A program made the translations under genes and the position numbers. This document shows, one piece after another, positions 26,518-35,103 of a stretch of 64,000 nucleotides of DNA (positions are counted from its first letter, which is position 1; the number at the start of each line of letters is the position of its first letter). The notes beneath the pieces were generated by a model, which saw only the letters and a program-made list of their open reading frames with translations, was not told where the DNA came from and made no database searches. The DNA is from DASRFR01 sp035651455. Lineage in GTDB: Bacteria > Acidobacteriota > Terriglobia > Terriglobales > Acidobacteriaceae. Location of the stretch: the NCBI GenBank assembly GCA_035651455.1, contig DASRFR010000049.1:1-64000 (forward strand). Direction: 5' to 3'.

Positions 26518-27942
26518 TCAATTCTTACCGGCAGCCTGCAAGACTCCCATGGCCAGACGCTCGTCCTGCTCGGGAGACACGGTTCGCAAATCGAGCAGCA
26601 CGCGTCCGTTCTCAACGCGGGCAATGATCGGCGGATCGCCTCGCCGCAATCGTTCCGCGAGTGCGTCAGCGCTCCAGGTCTCGCTGTTGAGAGCCAGCAG
26701 GCGAGTCGGCAGGACGGCTGACGGCGCCGCGCCACCCCCTACAACCGACTCACCATGCACAATTTCCGCGTGCAGCCTTGCCGATCGAATACGCAGGGCG
26801 ACAGCTTCTGCGCGCGCAGTCAGATCCTGCCTGGAAAGCCGCATCATTCGCAGCGCCGGGACGGCCTGGTGATCATCCTTGACATAGGCAAGCAACGTGG
26901 CTTCCAGGGCCGCATAGGTGAGCTTGTCAACCCGCAACGCGCGGAACAATGAATTCGACCGCATGCGCTGGATCAAATCGCGGCGCCCACTCAGCAAACC
27001 TGCCTGCGGTCCGCCCAGCAGCTTGTCTCCGCTATAGGAGATGACGTCCACTCTCGAACGCAGGCTGTCCAGCACTCCTGGTTCCCCAGTAATGCCCACC
27101 GAACGCAAATCAAATAATGCTCCGCTGCCCAGATCTTCAAGAAGAGGGATTTGGCGCTGCCGCGAAAGCTGGACCAGTTGCTCTAGCGATGGCTGTTCCG
27201 TGAAGCCGCTGATCTCGAAGTTCGAGCGGTGCACGCGCAGAAGCAACCGGGTTCGATCGTTGATGGCCTGCTCGTAATCCGAGATGCGCGTCCGGTTGGT
27301 CGTGCCCACTTCGCGCAGAATTGCCCGCGACTTCTTCATCACGTCGGGAATGCGGAAGGAGCCCCCGATCTCGACCAGTTCGCCGCGCGAGACCACAACT
27401 TCTCCGCCCTCGGCCAGCGTATTGAGTGCCAGTAGAACGGCAGCCGCATTGTTGTTCACCACGATGGTGGACACATCCGCAGGAGCCGCGCTCTCCGCGT
27501 TCAAGAGTTTCTGAAAAAGCCGCTCGACATGCACGTCGCGCTTGCCGCGCTCGCCGGAACCGAGATCGAACTCCAGGTTGGAGTAGCTGCTGGCGGTCTC
27601 CGCTATGTGACGTATGGCAGAGTGCGCCAGGGGAGCCCGGCCCAGATTGGTGTGCAGGATTACGCCTGTGGCATTGATGACGGCCCGGAGCGACAGCGAA
27701 AGCGATAGGTTCAATTCGCGCTCCACGGCGTCGGAGAGTCTGGATACGGCAGCATCGACGCCCTCGGCGTCAAGCCCGTCCGCTGTAATTGCATCCCGCA
27801 ACCGTGCCAACACAGCGCGAACCGCGTTGGCCACGGCCGTGTGCCCCTCCTGTGTGGCCATCCGCGCCACCACTTCGTGGCGCATCAATTCGTCCACGGA
27901 AGGGAGCTTGCGATAGAGTTCGGTTTGGCTGCTTGTTGTCAC
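26518..27942 (-). CDS. selA: L-seryl-tRNA(Sec) selenium transferase
   Basis: 474 residues, normal for SelA. This PLP enzyme converts seryl-tRNA(Sec) to selenocysteinyl-tRNA(Sec) using selenophosphate. The N-terminal tRNA-binding part begins RKLPSVDELMRH. The PLP lysine is Lys307 in SYSGDKLLGGPQAG. Other family marks are VINATGVILHTNLGRAPL, VVNNNAAAVLLAL and REVGTTNRTRISDYE. No selB, selD or selC is visible in this window. It starts about 50 bases from the cytochrome c gene end. Confidence 0.96.
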   Translation of the reverse strand: MTTSSQTELYRKLPSVDELMRHEVVARMATQEGHTAVANAVRAVLARLRDAITADGLDAEGVDAAVSRLSDAVERELNLSLSLSLRAVINATGVILHTNLGRAPLAHSAIRHIAETASSYSNLEFDLGSGERGKRDVHVERLFQKLLNAESAAPADVSTIVVNNNAAAVLLALNTLAEGGEVVVSRGELVEIGGSFRIPDVMKKSRAILREVGTTNRTRISDYEQAINDRTRLLLRVHRSNFEISGFTEQPSLEQLVQLSRQRQIPLLEDLGSGALFDLRSVGITGEPGVLDSLRSRVDVISYSGDKLLGGPQAGLLSGRRDLIQRMRSNSLFRALRVDKLTYAALEATLLAYVKDDHQAVPALRMMRLSRQDLTARAEAVALRIRSARLHAEIVHGESVVGGGAAPSAVLPTRLLALNSETWSADALAERLRRGDPPIIARVENGRVLLDLRTVSPEQDERLAMGVLQAAGKN

Positions 27943-27993
27943 CGCTCCCCCCGCAACAGAAGCTGCGCCTGCGCGAAATCCCTGAAGTTTAGG

Positions 27994-28353
27994 TTAGAGT
28001 GTGTGCAAATACGCCAGCAGATCGTTCAACTGCTCCTGCGTCATCTTCTCGTTGTAAGCGGGCATCTTACTGCGCCCGTACAAAATGATTTCGCGCACGC
28101 GATCGTCATTCGCGGGCAAGCCACTCATTTCCAGATACGGATTCTTGAACATGTGGCGGAGACTTGGGCCCTGCTTTCCTTTGCGCGAATAGGGCTCGTG
28201 ACAACGATCGCAATAGGCGTCATAAATTTTCCGCCCCGCTGCCTGTTGCTCATTCAGACCTAACTCGGCATCGCTCTTGCGGCGTTCCACGTCACACGCC
28301 GTAAGCAGGAAGGACAACACAATACAAGTGGATACCCATAGTAGTCTCTGCAT
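27994..28353 (-). CDS. Monohaem cytochrome c lipoprotein
   Basis: 119 residues. The N-terminus is a lipoprotein signal (VLSFLLTAC, lipidated Cys20). A single haem-binding CDRCH lies at residues 48-52, and the distal Met is probably the one in SKMPAYNEKM. The C-terminal helix LNDLLAYLHTL is typical of class I cytochromes. It probably carries electrons in the periplasm while anchored to a membrane. It lies 51 bases upstream of selA on the same strand; no oxidase or dehydrogenase gene is adjacent. Confidence 0.92.
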   Translation of the reverse strand: MQRLLWVSTCIVLSFLLTACDVERRKSDAELGLNEQQAAGRKIYDAYCDRCHEPYSRKGKQGPSLRHMFKNPYLEMSGLPANDDRVREIILYGRSKMPAYNEKMTQEQLNDLLAYLHTL

Positions 28354-28617
28354 TCTGGATTAACGCTCTCACAATTTGGCGCAAGGTTTTGCGCAATCCC
28401 TCGCTGAACAACAATCGGACCGCCCTCAAAGGTTACACTGTCAGAGCTTTGCGGCCCAACCAGCGTGACAGCCACGGCCCGCGACTTCAGGTTATCAGGA
28501 AACATCTGCGCCCCGCAGCCTGACCGGACGGTAGTTTGGGAGGGCGCGCGGGGAATCCGCATGCTCGCCGGGGATTCCTCGCCAGCGCTATACTGGTTAG
28601 CGTAGATGGGGTGAGGC

Positions 28618-29211
28618 ATGGGATCACAGGCGATGACCCGGCAGATTTCCATTAGTGATTTCGTTTCCCAATTGCAGAAGTTTCCTGCCGCTGCGTTTGA
28701 TCGTACCGAACAGTTGCTCGCGTTTCTTGAAAGCACGACGGTCGACCCCCATTCGCTCACCACATACCTCACGTGGAATCCCCAGCATTACACCCGCAAC
28801 CTCATCGATAGGACGCCGTTATATGAGTTGATTGCCATCTGCTGGGAAGTGGGCCAGGTCAGTTCCGTGCACAACCATCGCGATCAGAACTGCTGGATGG
28901 CGGTCCCGGTCGGCCGCTTGTTGGTGGAAAACTATCATCTCGTCTCTCAGAACGTTGACGAAGGCACCTGCGAACTGCAACCCACCGATCAGGTGGAAAT
29001 GAACCCACAACATCCGTGTGCGGTAAATCCCGCCGACCCCGTCCATCGTGTTTTGAATCCCCGCGCATTCAATGCACGTGCCGTGAGTCTGCACGTGTAT
29101 TCTCGCCCATTCGATTCTTGCATTGTGTATTCCCCTGAGCAGCGGACGTGCGGTGAAATCAAGTTGCACTACACCACTGAGTACGGCAAGCCTGCAAACC
29201 AAAGTCACTAG
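28618..29211 (+). CDS. Cysteine dioxygenase type I
   Basis: 197-residue cupin enzyme oxidising cysteine to cysteine sulfinate with Fe(II) and O2. The metal site shows HNH at residues 85-87 (VHNHRDQNCW) and a third His at 143 (DPVHRVLN). The catalytic tyrosine region SLHVYSRPFDSC (Tyr161) is retained almost as in mammals. Cys92 stands exactly five residues after His87, the position of mammalian Cys93 that crosslinks to Tyr157; many bacterial enzymes have Gly there. A GTGAGG sequence precedes the ATG at 28618. Monocistronic or followed by the small gene at 29263. Confidence 0.95.
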   Translation: MGSQAMTRQISISDFVSQLQKFPAAAFDRTEQLLAFLESTTVDPHSLTTYLTWNPQHYTRNLIDRTPLYELIAICWEVGQVSSVHNHRDQNCWMAVPVGRLLVENYHLVSQNVDEGTCELQPTDQVEMNPQHPCAVNPADPVHRVLNPRAFNARAVSLHVYSRPFDSCIVYSPEQRTCGEIKLHYTTEYGKPANQSH

Positions 29212-29262
29212 CCCGCGTCAGATAATCTGGACGAATCCCGATTCCCGCTACACCATACGAAG

Positions 29263-29826
29263 GTGCCCCGCTTTTTTGCATTGCTTACTCCGGTGTTTCT
29301 GGCGGCGTTCCTCTACGGCGCTTATCTAGCGTACGAGAACGCCCCCGAACTGATCGGCAAAGCCGAAAGTTCCTGGACCTGGCTGGAACACAAAGTTGAT
29401 GGAACGCCCGTGGAGCCAGCGCTTCCGGGCGATCAGCACGCCACATTTATGCGCCCAAAAACGCAGCAGCTTAGGTTGCACAAGACATTGGTCGTCAACA
29501 ATTCAGCGACTATGGAATTCGAGGTTCCGCCCCACGTGGCCATCCCCAGGTTCAGCGGCACCTATCAGTCCTTCAATAAGGAAGGCGGCGAAAGGCCAGG
29601 CAGTGTGGACTTCCTGTTGCTCAGCGAGGACCAATATCAGGAGTACCGCCACGGCGGAGCGGGCGCGGCGCTCGATTCTGCGGACCAATCGTCCTCGCAT
29701 CAATCCAGCGTGGTGCTCTCACCCAGCTTTGACGCTCCTCAGAAGTACTACATCGTCTTTCGCAATTCCGCGGAATCAGCAGCCAAGCTGGTCAAAGCGG
29801 ACTTCACGGCCAGCTTCAGCGAGTAA
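29263..29826 (+). CDS. Membrane-anchored protein of unknown function
   Basis: 187 residues starting at a GTG. A single N-terminal hydrophobic segment (FFALLTPVFLAAFLYGAYLAY) anchors it, with the rest probably in the periplasm. The remainder is beta-rich and polar: TLVVNNSATMEFEVPPHVAIP and HQSSVVLSPSFDAPQKYYIVF suggest an immunoglobulin-like sandwich. It sits 51 bases after the cysteine dioxygenase and 67 bases before polA. No family recognised. Confidence 0.7.
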   Translation: MPRFFALLTPVFLAAFLYGAYLAYENAPELIGKAESSWTWLEHKVDGTPVEPALPGDQHATFMRPKTQQLRLHKTLVVNNSATMEFEVPPHVAIPRFSGTYQSFNKEGGERPGSVDFLLLSEDQYQEYRHGGAGAALDSADQSSSHQSSVVLSPSFDAPQKYYIVFRNSAESAAKLVKADFTASFSE

Positions 29827-29893
29827 GAGCGCTGGCTCGATTTCACTCTTTGGGCCAGGTTTTGCTTGCCTTCCGGGCTGCTAAACTAGCCTA

Positions 29894-32716
29894 TTGTCCC
29901 CTAGACGATCAGCCACGAATACGCCGGTCAGAGCGACCGCAGAGGCCCCGCCAACCGCGGAACAACCGCGCCCTGCCTCCAAACCACGCATCGTCTCCAA
30001 CCAGCCTTGCATTTTTCTGATCGACGCCATGTCGTTCATCTTCCGCGCGTATCACGCCATGGTGCGGCAACGAGCGATGTCCACCAAGACGGGACTGCCT
30101 ACCGCCGCGATTCTCGTATTCGTGAACATGCTGCGCAAGCTGCGCGACGATTTCAATCCTGAGTACCTGGCAGCGGTTTTTGATGTGGGTGCTCCCACTT
30201 TTCGGGACCAGCAAGCGGGCGCGATGAAGTCGGTGCGCAAGTTCGACATAAAAACCCAAACCTTCCAGGAAATCGAGTACGGGGGCTATAAAGCGAATCG
30301 CAAGGCGATGCCCGAAGACCTGGCGCAACAGGTACCGTACATCCGGCGAGCGCTGGAGGCCTATCGCATTCCTATTCTGCAATCCGAGGGGTACGAAGCC
30401 GACGATGTGATTGGCACACTGGCGCGTAAAGCCGCCGCAGAGTCCTACCTTGTTTACATCGTCTCCAGCGACAAGGACATGATGCAGCTGGTCAATGATC
30501 AGGTCTGCGTTCTGAATCCTCCGAAGGACAACCTGATTTGTGATGCGGCCAAGGTGGAAGAGATCTTGGGTGTGCCGCCAGAGCGGGTTGTCGATGTGAT
30601 GGCCCTGCGTGGCGATTCCGTGGACAACATACCTGGCGCGCCGGGTATCGGGGACAAGGGCTCCGTAGACCTGATCAAACGTTTCGGCAGCGTAGAAGCA
30701 GCGTTGGATCGCGCGGCAGAGGTGGAGAAGAAGACTTATCGCGAGTCCCTGCTGAATAACCGCGAAGCGGTGCTGGTCAGCAAGCAGCTTGCGACCATTG
30801 ACACCAACGTGCCCGTCGAGTTCGATCCAGCGGCGATGCAGGCCGGCGAGCCGGATATGGAATCACTGCGGCAGTTGTTTATCGAGCTCGAATTCACGTC
30901 ACTGCTCAAAGACTTGCTTCCGATTGCCGAGGTCGGCGCGGCCCGCTATAGCGAGGCAAGGTCAGCTGCAGATGTCCAGGCAGTGCTGGGGAAGGTTGCC
31001 GATTCTGGCTTTCTGGCCATTGCCGCGGAAAACTCCGCGACTACTGTAATGCCGGAGGAATCGGAAGAAGTGGAGGAAGAACCGCAGGACGGCATGCTGC
31101 CGCTGACGGCGCCGGGGCAAGAACTCCCGTCCGCCATAGCGCACAAGCTGGCGATCTCTTCGGTCGCCAGGGAAGCGGTAACCGTCACCATGGATTCTGC
31201 CGGTTTCGAGATTCTCAATGCCGTCCTGGCTGATGATTCAGTTGCTAAGGCAATCCACAATTACAAGGTATTCAGTCACGCCGCTGCAGCAGCCGGCCTT
31301 AAGATCCAGGGGATCCGGCACGATTCCATGTTGTATTCCTATCTCATTGATCCCACGTACTCGTCGCACAAGCTGGCCGACGTCGCGTTGCGACGCTTCA
31401 ATCTGAAGCTGAGCGGCGGCCTGGCGGAATCCGCGGACATCACCGGCCGGCTTGCCAGGGCATTGCGAAGAGAAGTCGAAGACGCCGGTCTGGCCAAGGT
31501 CTATGAGGAGATCGATCTGCCGCTGGTCCCGGTGCTGACGCGAATGGAAGCGGCTGGGGTCAAGGTCGACCGCGAGGTGCTGGCCAGCATGTCGCTGCGC
31601 CTGCAGCGCGAGATTGATGCCAAGGCGCAGGAAATCTACCAGTGTTGCGGGACCGAGTTCAACATCAGCTCGCCGCGCCAGCTCGGGGATGTTCTCTTCA
31701 ACAAGCTCGCGCTCCCGAAGCCGGTAAAGTATGGGAAAGGGCGGACGATATCAACTGCGGTCGACGTATTGGAGGGCCTTGCCGCGAGTCACGAGGCTCC
31801 CCGGCTTGTGCTCGAGTACCGGCAACTCACCAAGCTGAAGTCTACCTATGTGGACGCGTTGCCTGTTCTCGTGAATCCCGCAACCGGCCGCGTGCACACC
31901 ACGTTTGCGCAAACCGGTACCGCCACGGGACGGCTCTCGTCTAACAATCCTAACCTGCAGAACATTCCTATTCGCACCGAGCTTGGCCGGGAAATTCGCG
32001 CGGCTTTCATCGCAGAACCCGGGTGTGTGCTTCTGGCGGCTGATTATTCGCAGATTGAACTGCGCTTGCTCGCGCACTTCTCCGGGGATCCCTTGCTGGT
32101 CGAGGCATATCGTCGCGGGGATGACATCCACACTCTTACCGCGTCGCAGGTGTTCGGGGTGCCGCCACTGATGGTCACTGCCGACCACCGCCGCCAAGCC
32201 AAAGTTGTGAATTTCGGCATCGTGTATGGACTCTCACCGTTTGGTCTATCGCAAAATCTTGGCATCGATACCAGCGAGGCTAAGCGGTTCATTGACGCGT
32301 ATTTCGAAAAGTACAGCGGGGTACGGCGCTTTATTGACAATACCCTGGAGCAGGCGCGGCGCGACCAGAAAGTCACCACGCTGTTTGGGCGGGTGCGGCC
32401 CATTCCCGACATTAACGCGCGCAACGGCAACCAGCGCGGGTTTGCGGAGCGCACGGCGGTCAACACGCCTCTGCAGGGAACCGCAGCGGACCTCATCAAG
32501 ATCGCGATGATTCGTATCGACGGCGCGCTGCGCGAACGCCGCATGAAGGCGCGTATGACTCTGCAGGTCCACGACGAACTGGTATTCGAAGTTCCCGAAT
32601 CCGAGGTCGATGCCGTGCGGGCGCTAGTGCGCGAGCACATGGAAAAGGTTCATAAGCTCGACGTCCCGTTGCTGGTCGAAATCGGGGTGGGGCCGAACTG
32701 GCGGGATCTGGAATAG
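29894..32716 (+). CDS. polA: DNA polymerase I
   Basis: 940 residues starting at a TTG. A Pro/Ala-rich lead of about 37 residues precedes the 5' nuclease domain (FLIDAMSFIFRAYHAM; ALRGDSVDNIPGAPGIGDKG). The middle 3'-5' exonuclease-like domain lacks the metal-binding acids: the first motif reads FLAIAAENS, the second HNYKVFSHAA. The polymerase domain is complete, with motif A (LLAADYSQIELRLL), motif B (RRQAKVVNFGIVYGL) and motif C (LQVHDELVFE). It acts in replication and repair. Later starts would cut into the nuclease fold, so the TTG is favoured although its ribosome binding site is weak. Confidence 0.95.
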   Translation: MSPRRSATNTPVRATAEAPPTAEQPRPASKPRIVSNQPCIFLIDAMSFIFRAYHAMVRQRAMSTKTGLPTAAILVFVNMLRKLRDDFNPEYLAAVFDVGAPTFRDQQAGAMKSVRKFDIKTQTFQEIEYGGYKANRKAMPEDLAQQVPYIRRALEAYRIPILQSEGYEADDVIGTLARKAAAESYLVYIVSSDKDMMQLVNDQVCVLNPPKDNLICDAAKVEEILGVPPERVVDVMALRGDSVDNIPGAPGIGDKGSVDLIKRFGSVEAALDRAAEVEKKTYRESLLNNREAVLVSKQLATIDTNVPVEFDPAAMQAGEPDMESLRQLFIELEFTSLLKDLLPIAEVGAARYSEARSAADVQAVLGKVADSGFLAIAAENSATTVMPEESEEVEEEPQDGMLPLTAPGQELPSAIAHKLAISSVAREAVTVTMDSAGFEILNAVLADDSVAKAIHNYKVFSHAAAAAGLKIQGIRHDSMLYSYLIDPTYSSHKLADVALRRFNLKLSGGLAESADITGRLARALRREVEDAGLAKVYEEIDLPLVPVLTRMEAAGVKVDREVLASMSLRLQREIDAKAQEIYQCCGTEFNISSPRQLGDVLFNKLALPKPVKYGKGRTISTAVDVLEGLAASHEAPRLVLEYRQLTKLKSTYVDALPVLVNPATGRVHTTFAQTGTATGRLSSNNPNLQNIPIRTELGREIRAAFIAEPGCVLLAADYSQIELRLLAHFSGDPLLVEAYRRGDDIHTLTASQVFGVPPLMVTADHRRQAKVVNFGIVYGLSPFGLSQNLGIDTSEAKRFIDAYFEKYSGVRRFIDNTLEQARRDQKVTTLFGRVRPIPDINARNGNQRGFAERTAVNTPLQGTAADLIKIAMIRIDGALRERRMKARMTLQVHDELVFEVPESEVDAVRALVREHMEKVHKLDVPLLVEIGVGPNWRDLE

Positions 32717-32755
32717 ATTTCTGCTAGCAACTGTCCCAGGCAGGGGCGGTCGCGT

Positions 32756-32932
32756 TCAGCACTTGCCGTCACTCTGCTCGCGCATGATGCGTTCCAGGCG
32801 GATATTGGCGATTCGCCGGGCGCGCATCAACTTCCGCAGGAACACCCAGTAGACAAACCAGAGTAAGACGGCAATCGCCACCATCATCAACGCCAGATTT
32901 GCCAGTCCGACGATGCCGCGAAAAGTATTCAT
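32756..32932 (-). CDS. 58-residue single-pass membrane protein
   Basis: Short gene beginning at ATG 32930-32932, which overlaps the TGA of the sirtuin gene (ATGA), and ending in TGA at 32756-32758. The protein reads MNTFRGIVGLANLALMMVAI, then a hydrophobic helix rich in Val, Leu and Trp (to about residue 32), then a strongly basic cytoplasmic-type tail (LRKLMRARRIANIRLERIM). Overlapping stop and start imply translational coupling to the sirtuin. Function unknown. Confidence 0.6.
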   Translation of the reverse strand: MNTFRGIVGLANLALMMVAIAVLLWFVYWVFLRKLMRARRIANIRLERIMREQSDGKC

Positions 32933-33636
32933 GGGTGGACCGCGAAAAGCGCTGGCAGGACGTCCCCTGCTTTGCCGGCATAATATTCGTTAAAGTCGGT
33001 TACATTGGACGGTTCTTCTGGACCGATGTATATGGTCTGTGAACGGCCGGAGACATGGGCAACGAAGCTCGCGGCCGGTTGCACCACTCCTGACGTTCCG
33101 ATCGCGACGAAAAGGGTGCTGCGATCGAGGGCAGAAAAAATCCTGTCCATCTCGTACGGCATCTCGCCGAACCAGCAAATATGAGGACGAATGTACCCGC
33201 CGCACTCGCACCGAGGCAACGAGGCCGGCTGTTCGTAAACATTTGCGTCCGCGAATGGAGCACGGTTACAACGCTCGCAGCGGCTCTTGAACAGCTCGCC
33301 ATGCATGTGAATCACTCGCTCGGAGCCCGCCTGTTCGTGCAAGTTGTCGACATTCTGCGTGCACAGGAATAGACCGTCACCCAGCCTTTGTTCCAATTTT
33401 GCTAAGGCGATGTGTGCGGCATTGGGCTTGGCGGACGCGGCAACCGTGCGCCGCATGGAGTAAAACTGCCAAACCAGCGCAGGATCGCGACGCCATGCCT
33501 CGGGCGATGCTAGTTGCTCGACTTTGTAACTATGCCAAAGGCCGCCCTCTCCGCGAAAGGTCGGAATCCCGCTTTCGGCACTTACTCCTGCTCCCGTCAA
33601 AATGAAGACGAAGTCCCTGGGCGTGAGGTTAATCAT
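32929..33636 (-). CDS. Sir2-family NAD-dependent protein deacylase
   Basis: 235 residues from the ATG at 33634-33636; an in-frame TTG at 33645 adds three. NAD-binding signatures: LTGAGVSAESGIPTFRGEGG and TQNVDNLHEQAGS; catalytic His in VIHMHGEL. Four Cys (CERC and CEC plus flanking) form the structural zinc site. The Tyr and Arg in FYSMRR match the class III sirtuin signature that favours acidic acyl groups such as succinyl in CobB/SIRT5. It removes acyl groups from lysines in the cytoplasm using NAD. Followed by a coupled 58-codon gene. Confidence 0.93.
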   Translation of the reverse strand: MINLTPRDFVFILTGAGVSAESGIPTFRGEGGLWHSYKVEQLASPEAWRRDPALVWQFYSMRRTVAASAKPNAAHIALAKLEQRLGDGLFLCTQNVDNLHEQAGSERVIHMHGELFKSRCERCNRAPFADANVYEQPASLPRCECGGYIRPHICWFGEMPYEMDRIFSALDRSTLFVAIGTSGVVQPAASFVAHVSGRSQTIYIGPEEPSNVTDFNEYYAGKAGDVLPALFAVHP

Positions 33637-33704
33637 GAGGCACAAATCCCGAGTAAGCCTTTAGCGAATCCGCTCCCTAAGCAGCGGGCGAGAAAATACA
33701 AAGC

Positions 33705-35081
33705 TCAGGCATGTTGCGGTGCTAAGGCCAAACGTATGGATTCCGAGATGGTGTCCGCGATCCTCCGCATGGTGTCTTCGTTCTCCGCCTCGACCATCAC
33801 GCGCGCCAGCGGTTCGGTGCCGGAATAACGGACGACCACCCTGCCGTTGCCATTCAATTCGCGCTCGGCGGCTTCGATCGCGGCTCTCACTTTCGGCACT
33901 TCCACGAAAGGAACTTTGTTGCGAACGCGGATATTCTGGATCACTTGCGGAAACACCTTTAAATCGGCAAGTAACTCGTGGAGCGGATGTCCGGAGCGAA
34001 GCAGAATTTCCATAACTCGCAAGGCGGTGAGCAAGCCATCTCCGGTTGTGGCGTCCCCATCCCGAAAGATGATGTGCCCGGACTGTTCCCCTCCCAGCGT
34101 CGCGCCTGTTTTTTGCATTTCTTCCAGGACGTACTTGTCGCCCACGTTGGCGCGCAGCATGCGTATGCCGGACCGCTTCAGTGCGATCTCCAGGCCCATA
34201 TTCGACATGGTTGTGGCTACCACCAGCTCGTGCGCGAGCGTGCCGCGATTCTTCATATCCCGCGCCGCCAGGAGAAGCACGCCATCGCCATTCACAACCT
34301 CGCCATTCGCATTGCTGAACAGGGCGCGGTCGGCGTCGCCATCGAACGTGACGCCCAGATCGAATTCGCTTTTCCGCTCCGCCATGGTTTTTGCCAGATG
34401 ATCGGGATGCAACGCGCCGCATCGTTCATTGATATTTCTGCCGTCCGGAGAAGCGTGCAGAAATGTAGCTTTAATCCGGCACTTCGCAAACAGTTCCGGC
34501 GCTTCCACCGCCGCGGCTCCATTGGCGCAATCCACGACCGCCCGCAGATTGCTGAGGTCGGTTGAAACGCTGCTTGCCAACCACTCGATGTATGCGTGTC
34601 GCAGCGAGGCGTCACCCGGCAGGCTCTGAGGAACGCTGATCTTCGGAGTCGGCGGCAGACTTTCTAGGTGTCCAAAGATCTCTCTCTCGATCGCCATCTC
34701 CTCCGCATCCGGCAGTTTGTATCCATCTCCCGAGAAGACCTTGATGCCATTGTCAGTCCACGGATTGTGGGAAGCTGAAATGACAATGCCGGCATCGAAC
34801 TTCTGTTGTCGCGCCAGGAATGCCACTCCGGGGGTGGTGATCACTCCGGCGCTGACGACTTGAACGCCTTGCGACGCCAGGCCGAGCATTACCTGGTCGG
34901 CAATCCAGGGGCTCGATTCGCGCGTGTCCTGGCCGATGACAACTCGTGGCTTGGCGTTCCTTTTCAGAAGATCGTGGGCAAGCGCCTGCGCGATGAGCAA
35001 CGTGCTCTCGCGCGTAAGTGGGAATTCGCCCGCAAGGCCACGAATGCCGTCCGTGCCAAAAAGTTGCCGGCTTGAACTCAT
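33705..35081 (-). CDS. glmM: Phosphoglucosamine mutase
   Basis: 458 residues from the ATG at 35079-35081. The upstream TTG-type extension would overlap the previous gene. The family marks are all visible: QLFGTDGIRGLAGEFPLT, the phospho-serine loop ISASHNPWTDNGIKVF, the metal site FDGDADRALF, and the sugar loop GEQSGHIIF. The phosphate-binding RYSGTEPLARVMVE closes the protein. It converts glucosamine 6-phosphate to glucosamine 1-phosphate for UDP-GlcNAc synthesis. Third gene of cdaA-cdaR-glmM. Confidence 0.96.
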   Translation of the reverse strand: MSSSRQLFGTDGIRGLAGEFPLTRESTLLIAQALAHDLLKRNAKPRVVIGQDTRESSPWIADQVMLGLASQGVQVVSAGVITTPGVAFLARQQKFDAGIVISASHNPWTDNGIKVFSGDGYKLPDAEEMAIEREIFGHLESLPPTPKISVPQSLPGDASLRHAYIEWLASSVSTDLSNLRAVVDCANGAAAVEAPELFAKCRIKATFLHASPDGRNINERCGALHPDHLAKTMAERKSEFDLGVTFDGDADRALFSNANGEVVNGDGVLLLAARDMKNRGTLAHELVVATTMSNMGLEIALKRSGIRMLRANVGDKYVLEEMQKTGATLGGEQSGHIIFRDGDATTGDGLLTALRVMEILLRSGHPLHELLADLKVFPQVIQNIRVRNKVPFVEVPKVRAAIEAAERELNGNGRVVVRYSGTEPLARVMVEAENEDTMRRIADTISESIRLALAPQHA

Positions 35082-35103
35082 GAATCGCCCGTAGTGCGTG
35101 CCC

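Noticed and set aside
28260..28772. 170-codon minus-strand frame between the cytochrome and cysteine dioxygenase genes
   Set aside because: It overlaps both genes and has no recognisable domain. The 264-base space between them shows nothing else.
33661..34422. 253-codon minus-strand frame inside glmM
   Set aside because: Arg/Gly-rich shifted frame of a confident glmM gene; a shadow of high-G+C codon use.
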